64,000 bases of DNA, taken from assembly GCF_008329565.1 (NCBI RefSeq), contig NZ_NPKT01000008.1:1-64000 (forward strand), written 5' to 3'. Under the pieces are notes generated by a model that was not told where the DNA came from, did no database searches, and saw only the letters and a list, made by a program, of their open reading frames with translations. The translations under genes were made by a program, and so were the position numbers. This DNA comes from Mycolicibacterium sp. P1-5. GTDB taxonomy: Bacteria; Actinomycetota; Actinomycetes; Mycobacteriales; Mycobacteriaceae. Position 1 is the stretch's first letter. The number at the start of each line of letters is the position of its first letter. Shown here piece by piece: positions 1 through 9,206 of the stretch.

Positions 1-134
1 TCAAACAACTCCCGCCGAGTTGACCTCGGATGCGGATAACCACTCGGCATGACGACCCCTACGAATCAACCAATGTTGCGTTGACCGTATGAACCCGCCG
101 CGTCGAATCGCGCCCTGAGGTTACGTTCGGCGCC

Positions 135-722
135 TCAGCAGCCGTCGATGACGCAGTCGCACCACTTTTGCGTCGTCGCGATCAGCCTGGCGTTGGGCTC
201 GTCGACCTCGTCGACCCACGCCTCGGCCGCCGCCCGCGTGCGACCACCCTCGACATGCCGCTTCACCAACCGTTCGCGCCGCAGCTGTGACGGGCAGTCC
301 ACGTAATAGAGGCGATCCAGCAGCCCGCGTACGCCGGCCCACTCGCCATCGGGCACGCCGAGGTAGTTGCCCTCGGTGATCACCAACCGACAGTCGGCGG
401 CAATGACGTGTCCGGCCGCGACCGGCTCGTCGAGGCGACGGTCGAAGTCGGGCACGTAGACATCCCGCAGGCGATAGTCGGACCGCACCCTGTGCAGCAG
501 ACTCACGTACCCGGCCGCGTCGAAGGTATCCACGGCGCCTTTGCGATCGTGCCGGCCCAGCCGCACCAGCACGGTGTTCGACAGATGAAAGCCGTCCATC
601 GGCAGGTACGACGCTCTTTGTATACGACTGACCAACGCCTGGGCCAGTGTCGACTTACCTGCTCCGGGTGGCCCGGTGATGCCGACTACCACCCGAGCGG
701 AGGCGGCGCCGAGAAGCGCCAC
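135..722 (-). CDS. P-loop nucleoside/nucleotide kinase family protein
   Basis: A 195-aa cytosolic protein with a clear Walker A loop near the N-terminus (G17-P-P-G-A-G-K23-S24). It is followed by a segment with D-G-F-H (PMDGFHLSN), typical of the uridine kinase/pantothenate kinase-like fold, and an LVITEGNYL strand carrying the acidic residue expected to assist phosphate transfer. The family phosphorylates small hydroxylated substrates such as nucleosides, pantothenate or sugars; the substrate cannot be read from sequence. The length is normal for the family. It runs divergently from the mycolyltransferase gene, with about 110 bp between them. The start is the first in-frame ATG, directly upstream of the conserved P-loop. 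Confidence 0.85.
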   Translation of the reverse strand: MALLGAASARVVVGITGPPGAGKSTLAQALVSRIQRASYLPMDGFHLSNTVLVRLGRHDRKGAVDTFDAAGYVSLLHRVRSDYRLRDVYVPDFDRRLDEPVAAGHVIAADCRLVITEGNYLGVPDGEWAGVRGLLDRLYYVDCPSQLRRERLVKRHVEGGRTRAAAEAWVDEVDEPNARLIATTQKWCDCVIDGC

Positions 723-749
723 GGTATCCGAGACGACGCAATCGATTGA

Positions 750-1805
<1,056 letters not shown>

Positions 1806-1818
1806 CCCGACAGACGAA

Positions 1819-1849
1819 AGGCCCGGTCCCTTGTGCAGGGACCGGGCCT
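1819..1849 (+). terminator. Intrinsic terminator after mycolyltransferase gene
   Basis: A perfect 13-bp inverted repeat (1819-1831 paired with 1837-1849, arm AGGCCCGGTCCCT) with a 5-nt TGTGC loop, starting 13 bp after the stop codon. A short run containing TTTT follows about 12 bp later. The position directly after a stop supports a terminator, although the U-tract is poor, as is usual in mycobacteria. Confidence 0.8.
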
Positions 1850-1866
1850 CTCAGTGTCACGTTTTG

Positions 1867-1890
1867 GGGGGACGCCCGGCGGCGTCCCCC
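1867..1890. repeat. Second GC hairpin downstream of the terminator
   Basis: Perfect 10-bp inverted repeat (GGGGGACGCC at 1867-1876 with GGCGTCCCCC at 1881-1890) around a 4-nt CGGC loop. It sits 17 bp after the first hairpin and 130 bp before the FadE start. It may be a back-up terminator; it has no U-tract. Confidence 0.55.
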
Positions 1891-2020
1891 GAACCTGTTC
1901 CCCGGGCCTTGGAACCTCAAACCCGAGCGCGCAGAATTAACGACACCCAGCGCCGGGGCGCCACAGACGACGGGCTACGGTACTTCTGAGAACGGCCGTG
2001 TGCAGATGGAGGAACAACAG

Positions 2021-3253
2021 ATGGACCTGTCGTGGTCGGCGAAGGATCTCGAATTCCGCGACGAGGTGCGGGCGTTCCTCGAGGAGAAGCTCACTCCTGA
2101 TCTGCAGGAGGCGGGCCGGCTGATGACCAGCGTCTACGCCGAGCACGAGGCCAGCATGGCCTGGCAGGCGATCCTGCACGAGCGCGGCTGGGCCGCGCCC
2201 GCGTGGCCGCTCGAACACGGCGGCTGCGACTGGACTCTGACCCAGCACTACATCTTCAGCCGCGAGTCGACTCTGGCGGGGGCGCCGTCGCTGTCGCCTA
2301 TGGGAATCCGGATGGTCGCGCACGCCATCATCGCCTACGGCACGCCGGAACAGAAGGACTTCTTCCTGCCGCGCATTCTGACCGGCGAGGTGTTCTTCTG
2401 CCAGGGCTACTCCGAACCCGAAGCCGGTTCCGACCTTGCCGCCCTGACGATGTCGGCTACCGACGATGGCGACGACCTCATTTGCACCGGCAGCAAGATC
2501 TGGACCACCCACGCCACGGAGGCCAACTGGATCTTCGCCCTCGTTCGCACCTCGCGATCTGCCAAGCGCCAGCAGGGCATCACGTTTGTGCTCATCGACA
2601 TGGCCACACCGGGCATCGAGATCCGGCCCCTGGTGATGACCTCCGGCGAGAAGGTGCAGAACCAGATCTTCTTCGACGCCGTACGCGTGCCGAAGTCGAA
2701 CGTGATCGGCAATATCGACGACGGCTGGACGGTCGCCAAATATCTGCTGGAGTTCGAACGAGGCGGCGGCGCAACGGCACCCGCGCTGCAGGTCATGGCG
2801 GAGTCGATCGCCACCGAGGCCACCACCCAGCCCGGACCGACCGGCGGTGCGCTGATCGACGACCCGGCGTTCGCGGCCAAGCTCGCCGATATCCGCATCC
2901 GCACCGAAGTACTCGAGATACTCGAATACCGCGTGCTGACAACAGTTGCCGAAGGCCGCAACCCCGGGGCCGCGTCTTCAATGCTGAAGGTGCTGTCCAC
3001 TGAACTCTCGCAAGCCATCACCGAACTCGCGATGGAGGCCGCCGGGCCACGCGGCCGGGCATACCAGCCGCACGCGACCCGACCGGGCGGACCGGTCTCA
3101 GAGTTCGAACCACCCGCAGACGGCTACGTCAGCGGCAAGCCCTGGCAGGCGGTCGCGGCACTGCGATACTTCAACGATCGAGCCGGTTCAATCTACGCGG
3201 GCAGCAACGAAATTCAACGCAATATTCTGGCCAAGGCGACTTTGGGGCTGTAA
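2021..3253 (+). CDS. Acyl-CoA dehydrogenase, large-type subunit (FadE family)
   Basis: A 410-aa flavoprotein of the acyl-CoA dehydrogenase family. The N-terminal helical domain (FRDEVRAFLEE), the middle beta domain (FCQGYSEPEAGSDLA, TGSKIWTTHA) and the C-terminal domain ending in YAGSNEIQRNILAK are all present. The Glu that acts as base in MCAD-type enzymes (YEGT) is Ala here (YAGS), so this subunit may use another base or depend on its partner. The start is set by GGAGG at 2008-2012, 8 nt before ATG 2021; the longer open frame upstream runs into the mycolyltransferase gene. Its stop overlaps the next gene's ATG by one base (TAATG). That fits heterotetrameric alpha2beta2 FadE pairs used for sterol side chains or dicarboxyl-CoAs; the substrate here is unknown. 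Confidence 0.88.
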   Translation: MDLSWSAKDLEFRDEVRAFLEEKLTPDLQEAGRLMTSVYAEHEASMAWQAILHERGWAAPAWPLEHGGCDWTLTQHYIFSRESTLAGAPSLSPMGIRMVAHAIIAYGTPEQKDFFLPRILTGEVFFCQGYSEPEAGSDLAALTMSATDDGDDLICTGSKIWTTHATEANWIFALVRTSRSAKRQQGITFVLIDMATPGIEIRPLVMTSGEKVQNQIFFDAVRVPKSNVIGNIDDGWTVAKYLLEFERGGGATAPALQVMAESIATEATTQPGPTGGALIDDPAFAAKLADIRIRTEVLEILEYRVLTTVAEGRNPGAASSMLKVLSTELSQAITELAMEAAGPRGRAYQPHATRPGGPVSEFEPPADGYVSGKPWQAVAALRYFNDRAGSIYAGSNEIQRNILAKATLGL

Positions 3254-4389
3254 TGGACTTCAACCTGAACAAAGAACAAGAGCTCCTGCGCGACGGCCTG
3301 GGCAAGTTCCTGGCCACCCGCTACGACCTCGAGAAGAGCCGCACCGCGGCCAAGATCGGACCAGGCTGGCAGCCTGAGATCTGGCGAGGCCTAGCCGATG
3401 AACTTGGCATCCTCGGCGCCGCCTTCCCAGAGTCGGTAGGCGGGATTGGCGGAGGCCCGGTCGAAATTATGGTGATCGCCGAGGAACTCGGCCGCGCCCT
3501 GGCGATCGAGCCCTTCATCGACACCGTGGTGGTGGCGGGCGGTCTGCTACAGCGGACCAGCCACCCGGCGGCCACAGCGCTGCTGGAGCGCATCGCCGAG
3601 GGCAACGCCATCGTCGCCCTGGCCAGCACCGAGCCGGACACCGGTGATCACGCGGTGTCGACCAGAGCGGTTCGTGACGGTGACCAATGGGTCATCACCG
3701 GCGACAAGATCGTCGTCACCGCCGCGCCGCTGGCCACCCATTTGCTGATCGCCGCGCGGACGTCCGGCGAAGCCGATGACGCGCAAGGCGTTTCGCTGTT
3801 TCTCACCGAGTTCGACCCCGCCGACCCACCGCCGGGACTGGCAGTCCACTGCTATCGCACCATCGACGACCGGCGCGGCGCCGACCTCACCTTTGACGGC
3901 CTGCGCCTGCCCGCCGCCGCGCTGCTGGCCGAAGGCGCCGCACCGTCTCTGGCGCAGGCCCGCGACGAAGGGGCGGCCGCGGTGTGCGCTGAGGCGGTCG
4001 GCGGCATGCGAAAAGTATTGTCCGACACCGTCGAATACTCCAAGCAACGACAGCAGTTCGGTCAACCGATCGGCACCTTCCAGGTTCTGCAACATCGCAT
4101 GGTCGACATGTACATGGAACTCGAGCAGTCGGTTGCGGCGGTCTACCTCGCGGTCCTGAACCTGGAAGCCGAGCCGCAAATTCGGTCACGCGCGGTCTCG
4201 GCGGCCAAAGCGACCATCGGTCGAGCCGCGCGCTTCATCGGCCAGAACGCTGTCCAACTCCATGGCGGTATGGGCATGACCGAGGAACTGGCGATCGGCC
4301 ACTACTTCAAGCGGCTCACCGCGCTGCAGTACGAGTTCGGGTCCACCGACGAACACCTCACACGGTACGCCAAACTGACACGCCCCTAA
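3253..4389 (+). CDS. Acyl-CoA dehydrogenase, small-type subunit (FadE family)
   Basis: A 378-aa partner of the preceding FadE and translationally coupled to it (TAATG overlap). It resembles the pimeloyl-CoA dehydrogenase small-subunit group: N-terminus NLNKEQELLRDGLGKFL, then FPESVGGIGGGPVE, a divergent middle domain (WVITGDKIVV) and the C-terminal motif QLHGGMGMTEEL followed by ALQYEFGSTDEH. The degenerate FAD-contact segments are typical of the second member of alpha2beta2 acyl-CoA dehydrogenases, where only part of each FAD site is formed by each chain. The last bases overlap the convergent SDR gene by about 4 bp. A role in beta-oxidation of an unusual CoA thioester is inferred. Confidence 0.88.
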   Translation: MDFNLNKEQELLRDGLGKFLATRYDLEKSRTAAKIGPGWQPEIWRGLADELGILGAAFPESVGGIGGGPVEIMVIAEELGRALAIEPFIDTVVVAGGLLQRTSHPAATALLERIAEGNAIVALASTEPDTGDHAVSTRAVRDGDQWVITGDKIVVTAAPLATHLLIAARTSGEADDAQGVSLFLTEFDPADPPPGLAVHCYRTIDDRRGADLTFDGLRLPAAALLAEGAAPSLAQARDEGAAAVCAEAVGGMRKVLSDTVEYSKQRQQFGQPIGTFQVLQHRMVDMYMELEQSVAAVYLAVLNLEAEPQIRSRAVSAAKATIGRAARFIGQNAVQLHGGMGMTEELAIGHYFKRLTALQYEFGSTDEHLTRYAKLTRP

Positions 4390-5225
4390 GCATTTTGGGC
4401 AGCCAGCCGGGTTCGTTCGCGCATCGACGCGATTACCCCACCGTCGTTGAGGATGTCGGTTCCGGTCAGGTAGGTGGCGCGGTCGCTCGCGCAGAATGCG
4501 AACAACTCGGCCATCTCCTCGGCCTTGCCCCATCGCGGCACGGCCGCGTTGGCCACCATCGCGCCGGCACCGGCCTCCGCTTCCAGCAGACCCATCTCGG
4601 TGTCCACCGACCCCGGTGACACCGAGACGATGCGCAACCCGCGGCCGTTGAACCGTTCGGCCTGTGCGGAGCTGTACCACCGGACGAATGTCTTGCTCAC
4701 GCTGTACGCCAGCCCGGAGCGCATCTCCTCCCCCGCGATGTCGCACGCCGCCAGCATCTCGGTCAAGAACCGCGGTTCATCGGAGAAGGCCAAGTCGAAA
4801 TGCTGTGCCGGAACGAGCTCGTCGGGCAACATGTGCGATGCCATCGAGGCGACATTGACGATCGCCGCCCCCTCGCCGACCGAGGCGAAGAACACCTCGT
4901 TGACGTTGAGGGTGCCGATCGCGTTGGTGGTCATGACGTAGTCCGCATCCCCCATACTCGGGCTGACGCCCGCGGTGTGGATCACCGATGCGATCGGCCC
5001 GATGCCGGCCGCCGCCTCGAAAAGTCGGGTGACGGCGCTTCGGTCGGTGACATCGCAGTTGATTGCCGTCGCGGTGATGCCGAGGCCGGTCAGGACGCCG
5101 GTCGCGGCGTCGAGCCGATCCTGCCTGACATCGCACAGCACCAACCGGTGATCCTGACCGACGATCTTCGCCGTCGCCAGCCCCATGCCGCCCGCACCAC
5201 CGGTGATCACCGAAACCCGAGTCAT
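4386..5225 (-). CDS. SDR family oxidoreductase (hydroxysteroid dehydrogenase-like)
   Basis: A 279-aa short-chain dehydrogenase. It has the N-terminal NAD(P)-binding TGGAGGMG motif at residues 8-15, an acidic residue after beta-2 (LCDVRQDRL) that suggests NAD preference, HTAGVSPS in place of the NNAG strand, and the active-site YSVSK segment. A loop insertion precedes the catalytic Tyr. The C-terminal LTGTDILNDGG is the usual family ending. It is similar in layout to 3-alpha-hydroxysteroid dehydrogenases; the substrate is unproven. It converges on the FadE pair with overlapping stops. The ATG is followed at once by the Rossmann motif, so the start is secure. Confidence 0.9.
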   Translation of the reverse strand: MTRVSVITGGAGGMGLATAKIVGQDHRLVLCDVRQDRLDAATGVLTGLGITATAINCDVTDRSAVTRLFEAAAGIGPIASVIHTAGVSPSMGDADYVMTTNAIGTLNVNEVFFASVGEGAAIVNVASMASHMLPDELVPAQHFDLAFSDEPRFLTEMLAACDIAGEEMRSGLAYSVSKTFVRWYSSAQAERFNGRGLRIVSVSPGSVDTEMGLLEAEAGAGAMVANAAVPRWGKAEEMAELFAFCASDRATYLTGTDILNDGGVIASMRERTRLAAQNA

Positions 5226-5345
5226 GTCCGGACGATATATGGATCGTTCGGGCCGGCGGTCGGGAGGCCCGCAAACGCGTCAGAATCATGTCATCGACTA
5301 CCACCTGCCGAATGGGTATGCCTGCTGTCAAACAAGGAGGTGTCC

Positions 5346-5978
5346 GTGCTGAAGACGATTCTCGGAACGGCGGTACAGATCGCCGAGGGCGTAGGCAACA
5401 TCGTGGGCATCAGGCTCGGCACTGAAGAGCCTGAGTTCACCGTCGAACGCACTATCGGTGGTGTTGAGATTCGCCGGTACGGGCCCCGCATCGCCGCCGA
5501 GACAGCGATCGCTGCCGATGAGGAGGCGGCTCGCAATCAGGGATTCCGGTTACTGGCCCGCTACATTTTCGGCGCCAACTCCGGCAGTACGAAGATCGCG
5601 ATGACGGCGCCGGTCGCGCAACAGCCCAGCGAGAAGATAGCGATGACCGCGCCGGTCGCGACCCAACGCAAGCCGTCGGGCGAATGGGTCATTCGTTTCT
5701 TCATGCCCTCGACGTACACGCTGGAGACCTTGCCCACACCGAAGGACGACCGGGTCCATTTGGTGCCGGTTCCCACCGAGACGGTTGCGGCGCTGCGGTT
5801 CAACGGAAGTATCGACCCGGAGGCGGTCGGTGCGCGCACCAATCAGCTTCTGAAGACCTTGTATCGCAACGAGATCGAGACGACCGGCGAACCGCTGGCG
5901 TGGTTCTACGATCCGCCCTGGACACTTCCCTGCCGGCGCCGCAACGAAGTCGTCGTGAGCCTCGCCCAGGATCCGTAA
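5346..5978 (+). CDS. SOUL family heme-binding protein
   Basis: A 210-aa protein of the SOUL/p22HBP family, which binds tetrapyrroles through a hydrophobic groove. The N-terminal helix is followed by EFTVERTIGGVEIRRYGP, the hallmark first strand. Two copies of KIAMTAPVA follow, with PFAM-typical WVIRFFMPSTYTLETLPTP and a C-terminal AWFYDPPW. The chosen GTG has an AAGGAGG ribosome site 5 nt upstream (5334-5340). The longer open frame starting near 4800 is a shadow of the opposite SDR gene and is rejected. The gene lies between two minus-strand genes and is probably transcribed alone. A function in heme buffering or transport is inferred. Confidence 0.9.
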   Translation: MLKTILGTAVQIAEGVGNIVGIRLGTEEPEFTVERTIGGVEIRRYGPRIAAETAIAADEEAARNQGFRLLARYIFGANSGSTKIAMTAPVAQQPSEKIAMTAPVATQRKPSGEWVIRFFMPSTYTLETLPTPKDDRVHLVPVPTETVAALRFNGSIDPEAVGARTNQLLKTLYRNEIETTGEPLAWFYDPPWTLPCRRRNEVVVSLAQDP

Positions 5979-5992
5979 CCAGTGCGGCGTTA

Positions 5993-6463
5993 CTAGCCGG
6001 CCGGGGCAGCGACCGCATCGGCTGCGGGCGGCGCGGCCGCGGGCGGCACGGCCGACGTTCCGACCGGCCCCGTCGGCGTCGACGACATGCCGGGCGGCGG
6101 CGCTGCGTTGGCGTCAAGCGGACGCTGGGTCAGAAGTAGCAGCGCGTCGCCGCCCGACACCTGCTGGGTGCGCATGGCGTGCAACAGGTCGCGCCAGTAG
6201 CCCAACCGGCCCTGTGGCGGGGTGTCCGTTGAGGTCGTACCAGGGGGCAGGTTGTCCGGGCTGGAGAGATGCTGAACCGGTACCAGGGCCGGTGCGGAGG
6301 CCGGCGGAGTGCTGGTGTCGCCGGCCGCTGCCGTCGGGGTCGCGGGATCAGCCGGGTCGGCGGCCGCCACCGGAGCTGTCAGTGCGGCGGCCCAAACACC
6401 AAGCGCGCCGAGCCCAAGGGCGGCGCGACGCACCCAAACCGCTGCATTCGTCGTGATCGTCAC
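5993..6463 (-). CDS. Hypothetical secreted Ala/Pro-rich protein
   Basis: A 156-aa protein that I do not recognise beyond its export signal. Residues 1-36 form a signal peptide (WVRRAALGLGALGVW core, cleavage after APVAAA). The mature part is low-complexity Pro/Thr/Ala with one ordered-looking patch, RLGYWRDLLHAMRTQQVSGGDALLLL, of which the central tryptophan/helix segment could be a small folded element. The C-terminus is again Ala/Pro-rich. It is convergent with the SOUL gene (14-bp gap) and divergent from the PAS-ANTAR gene. Confidence 0.7.
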   Translation of the reverse strand: MTITTNAAVWVRRAALGLGALGVWAAALTAPVAAADPADPATPTAAAGDTSTPPASAPALVPVQHLSSPDNLPPGTTSTDTPPQGRLGYWRDLLHAMRTQQVSGGDALLLLTQRPLDANAAPPPGMSSTPTGPVGTSAVPPAAAPPAADAVAAPAG

Positions 6464-6767
6464 CGTCGCGTCATCCTCGGCTCGCAGGGCGGCGTCCCCG
6501 TGGCGTGAACGCCCTGTACCAGTGATTTCGGCGGTGAACTAGTTTCGTTACATCCGTCACTGGGGCCACCTCAGTCTCAGAAGTTTCGCCTCGCACGTCG
6601 CCATCGGCAATTCCGCTTGAAATGACAGCGGGTGACGTAGTACAAAATTCCTGCCCGCAGAACCTGGGATGGCGATGGGTTCTGCCTCCATGGCACTCGT
6701 CGGCTTACGGCTGCTGCGGCATTGGTGCATGGAGACGACCGCGGGGTTGTCGGGGCAAGGGGTGTCG

Positions 6768-7460
6768 ATGGTTGCGGACGACGATCCGACAACGGGGCGT
6801 GACGGCTACGACGTGGTCGGCGCACGTCCGCAACAGGCGGGGCAATTCCGGTTCTACTTCGACGACGAACGCTGGGAATGGTCGGACGAGGTCCAGCTCA
6901 TGCACGGCTACGAGCCGGGCACGGTGTCGCCCACCACCGAGCTGGTGCTGTCGCACAAGCATCCGGACGATTATCAGCAGGTGGCGACCACTCTGGACGA
7001 TGTGCGCCGCCACCACCAGGCCTTCAGCACGCGGCACCGGATCGTGGACACCACCGGCCGGATTCACCACGTGATCGTGGTGGCCGACAAGCTGCAGGAC
7101 GACAGCGGCGAGGTGATCGGCACCGAGGGTTTCTACGTCGACGTCACTCCCATTGAAGACCGCAAGCAGAAGCAGTTCACCGAGGCGATCGCCGAGATCG
7201 CCGAGAACCGGGCGACCATCGAGCAGGCCAAGGGCATGCTGATGGTTGTGTACGGCATCGACTCGGAGGCGGCGTTCGACCTGCTGCGTTGGCGTTCCCA
7301 GGAGGCCAACATCAAACTGCGGGTCCTGGCAGATCGAGTTGTCGCCGATTTCATCGCCCTGTCCCAAACCGAGGTGTCGCCGCCGCGATCGGCCTATGAC
7401 AACCTGCTGCTCACCGCCGACCGGCGGATCGGGAGTCCGCAGCAGGCGCAGTCGTCCTGA
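6768..7460 (+). CDS. PAS-ANTAR RNA-binding regulator
   Basis: A 230-aa cytosolic regulator. Residues about 20-125 form a PAS fold (FYFDDERWEWSDEV, a histidine-rich central region, and TEGFYVDVTP closing the sheet). A helical linker follows, then a C-terminal ANTAR domain (ENRATIEQAKGMLM, then AFDLLRWRSQEANIKLR) that in known members binds paired RNA hairpins to block termination. ATG 6768 is preferred because AAGGGG lies 5 nt upstream; an ATG at 6729 is an alternative. The ligand or cofactor of the PAS domain is unknown. The downstream VanX-like gene begins 1 bp after the stop, so the two are probably cotranscribed. Confidence 0.88.
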   Translation: MVADDDPTTGRDGYDVVGARPQQAGQFRFYFDDERWEWSDEVQLMHGYEPGTVSPTTELVLSHKHPDDYQQVATTLDDVRRHHQAFSTRHRIVDTTGRIHHVIVVADKLQDDSGEVIGTEGFYVDVTPIEDRKQKQFTEAIAEIAENRATIEQAKGMLMVVYGIDSEAAFDLLRWRSQEANIKLRVLADRVVADFIALSQTEVSPPRSAYDNLLLTADRRIGSPQQAQSS

Positions 7461-7461
7461 C

Positions 7462-8130
7462 GTGAACACCTTCCGCGGTCTCCTGACCATCACGGTGACC
7501 TTGTCGACCGCGATGGGGGCGGCGGCCCCGGTCAGTGCCGTCCCCGGCACCGACGTCCCGCCGGTCAGTCCGCAGGCGGCCGCAGCCCGATTCGTGGATG
7601 TGCGAGCCGTGGTGCCCGACGCTGTGATCGATCTTCGCTACGCGACGCCGCACAACTTCGTCGGTGCGCCGCTGTATCCGGCTGACGCACGCTGCCTTGT
7701 GCACGAGTCGATGGCGCCGGGGCTGGTGAAGGCCGCCGAAACTCTGCGGTCCCAGGGCGATGTTCTGGTGTTCTGGGACTGCTACCGCCCGCACGATGTC
7801 CAGGTTCGAATGTTCGAGGCGGTACCCAACCCGGCCTGGGTGGCCAAACCCGGCCCATACGCGCGCAGCCACGAGGCGGGACGTTCGGTCGACGTGACGA
7901 TCGCCGAGCGCGGCCAGCTGGTCGACATGGCCACAGACTTCGACGACTTCTCCGCTCGCGCGCAGGCATACGCAACCGACGGGGTCAGCGCCGCGGCTCA
8001 GACCAATCGCGCCCGGCTGCGCGCCGCTATGGCCGGTGGCGGGCTAGCGGTCTACTCCGGTGAGTGGTGGCATTTCGACGGCCCCGGCGCCGGGGTCCAG
8101 CGCCCAATTCTCGACGTGCCGGTCAACTAG
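7462..8130 (+). CDS. Secreted D-Ala-D-Ala dipeptidase (VanX/DdpX-like, M15D)
   Basis: A 222-aa zinc dipeptidase candidate. It has an N-terminal signal peptide (residues 1 to about 27), then FVDVRAVVPDAVIDLRYAT, typical of VanX/DdpX. The first zinc motif SHEAGRSVDV matches SxHxxGxAxD, with Ser where Ala is usual, and the C-terminal GEWWHFD carries the catalytic Glu and third ligand. Such enzymes hydrolyse D-Ala-D-Ala in wall recycling or glycopeptide resistance. No VanH/VanA ligase is adjacent, so recycling of envelope dipeptide is the better guess. The GTG start lies 1 bp after the upstream stop. The predicted export places it in the periplasm-like space. Confidence 0.88.
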   Translation: MNTFRGLLTITVTLSTAMGAAAPVSAVPGTDVPPVSPQAAAARFVDVRAVVPDAVIDLRYATPHNFVGAPLYPADARCLVHESMAPGLVKAAETLRSQGDVLVFWDCYRPHDVQVRMFEAVPNPAWVAKPGPYARSHEAGRSVDVTIAERGQLVDMATDFDDFSARAQAYATDGVSAAAQTNRARLRAAMAGGGLAVYSGEWWHFDGPGAGVQRPILDVPVN

Positions 8131-8219
8131 CTTGCCGGGTCTGCCGCCGCATTACGATACGGCCGATCAGCGGTACCGTTACGGCAGTCGTCCCAATGAA
8201 CCTCGAGACAGGAGTCGCC

Positions 8220-9185
8220 GTGCACTCGGAGTTGAGTAGGCGGGGCTTCCTCGGACTGGCTGCGACTACCGGGCTCGTAGTCGCCTCGGCGGCAACCGCT
8301 TCGGCGGCGCCGGGCGGGGTCACGGTCGCTCACGCGTTCGGCAGCACGCACATCGCGGCACCGCCGCGGCGCGTCGTCAGCGCCGGCTTCACCGAGCAGG
8401 ACGATCTTCTCGCGCTGGGTGTGGTTCCGGTAGCGACCACCGAGTGGTTCGGCAATCAACCGTATGCGGTCTGGCCCTGGGCGCAGCCCCGGCTCGGTGG
8501 GGCCCGGCCGACGGTGCTGAGCCTGGCCAACGGCATACAGGTCGACCGGATCGCGGCGCTGCGACCCGATCTCATCGTGGCCGCAAACGCGGGTGTTGAT
8601 GCCGCGTCCTACGAACGCCTTTCGGCGATCGCCCCGACCATCCCCCAGTCCGGCGCGGTGCCGTTCTTCGAATCCTGGAAGCAACAGGCGACGGCGATCG
8701 CCCAAGCGGTGTTCCGGCCAGAGGCGATGAAGTCTCAAATCGAGGCAATTGACGCCGCTTTCACCAATATCGCCAGGACTTTTCCGCAGTTTCAGGGCAA
8801 GTCGATCGCCTCGCTGCAAGGCTCGACGCGATGGCAAGACAGCGCCATCGCCACCCGAGCGGGCTGGAAGACCGAATGGCTCACCCAGATGGGCTTCGTC
8901 ATTCCCGCCGGACTCGACGCGTTCGGCCGCGCCGATGATGATCGCGCCTACATCCCGGTCGACCAGATCGACGCGGCACTCGGCGGTGTCGACGTGTTGT
9001 TGTGGCGTACCGAGAGCGAAGCGGATGTCGCTGCGCTACAAGCCATTCCCGCCGTGGCGGCGTTCGGCAACCGCAACGTCTTCACCACCAGAGAACAGTC
9101 CGCCGCAATCGCGTTCACCTCGCCGCTGTCCTTCCCACTGGTGGCCGATCAGCTACCGCCACTGCTGGCCAGAGCGGTGAGCTGA
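8220..9185 (+). CDS. Tat-exported iron-siderophore ABC transporter substrate-binding protein
   Basis: A 321-aa protein with a twin-arginine signal (SRRGFLGLA) followed by an Ala-rich core. The mature part is a FecB/BtuF-type periplasmic-binding fold: PRRVVSAGFTEQDDLLALGV, then the helical linker IQVDRIAALRPDLIVA and a C-terminal lobe ending with PAVAAFGNRNVFT. It would capture ferric siderophore or heme for an ABC importer, but no permease or ATPase gene is present nearby, so it is an orphan component. GTG 8220 is chosen because AGGAG lies at 8210-8214; ATG 8196 in the same frame is possible. It converges on the hydrolase pseudogene. Confidence 0.87.
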   Translation: MHSELSRRGFLGLAATTGLVVASAATASAAPGGVTVAHAFGSTHIAAPPRRVVSAGFTEQDDLLALGVVPVATTEWFGNQPYAVWPWAQPRLGGARPTVLSLANGIQVDRIAALRPDLIVAANAGVDAASYERLSAIAPTIPQSGAVPFFESWKQQATAIAQAVFRPEAMKSQIEAIDAAFTNIARTFPQFQGKSIASLQGSTRWQDSAIATRAGWKTEWLTQMGFVIPAGLDAFGRADDDRAYIPVDQIDAALGGVDVLLWRTESEADVAALQAIPAVAAFGNRNVFTTREQSAAIAFTSPLSFPLVADQLPPLLARAVS

Positions 9186-9206
9186 CGGCTGAACGGCACC
9201 CGCTGA

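Noticed and set aside
4800..5345. Long N-terminal extension of the SOUL protein
   Set aside because: It is the antisense of the SDR gene; a strong AAGGAGG site precedes GTG 5346.
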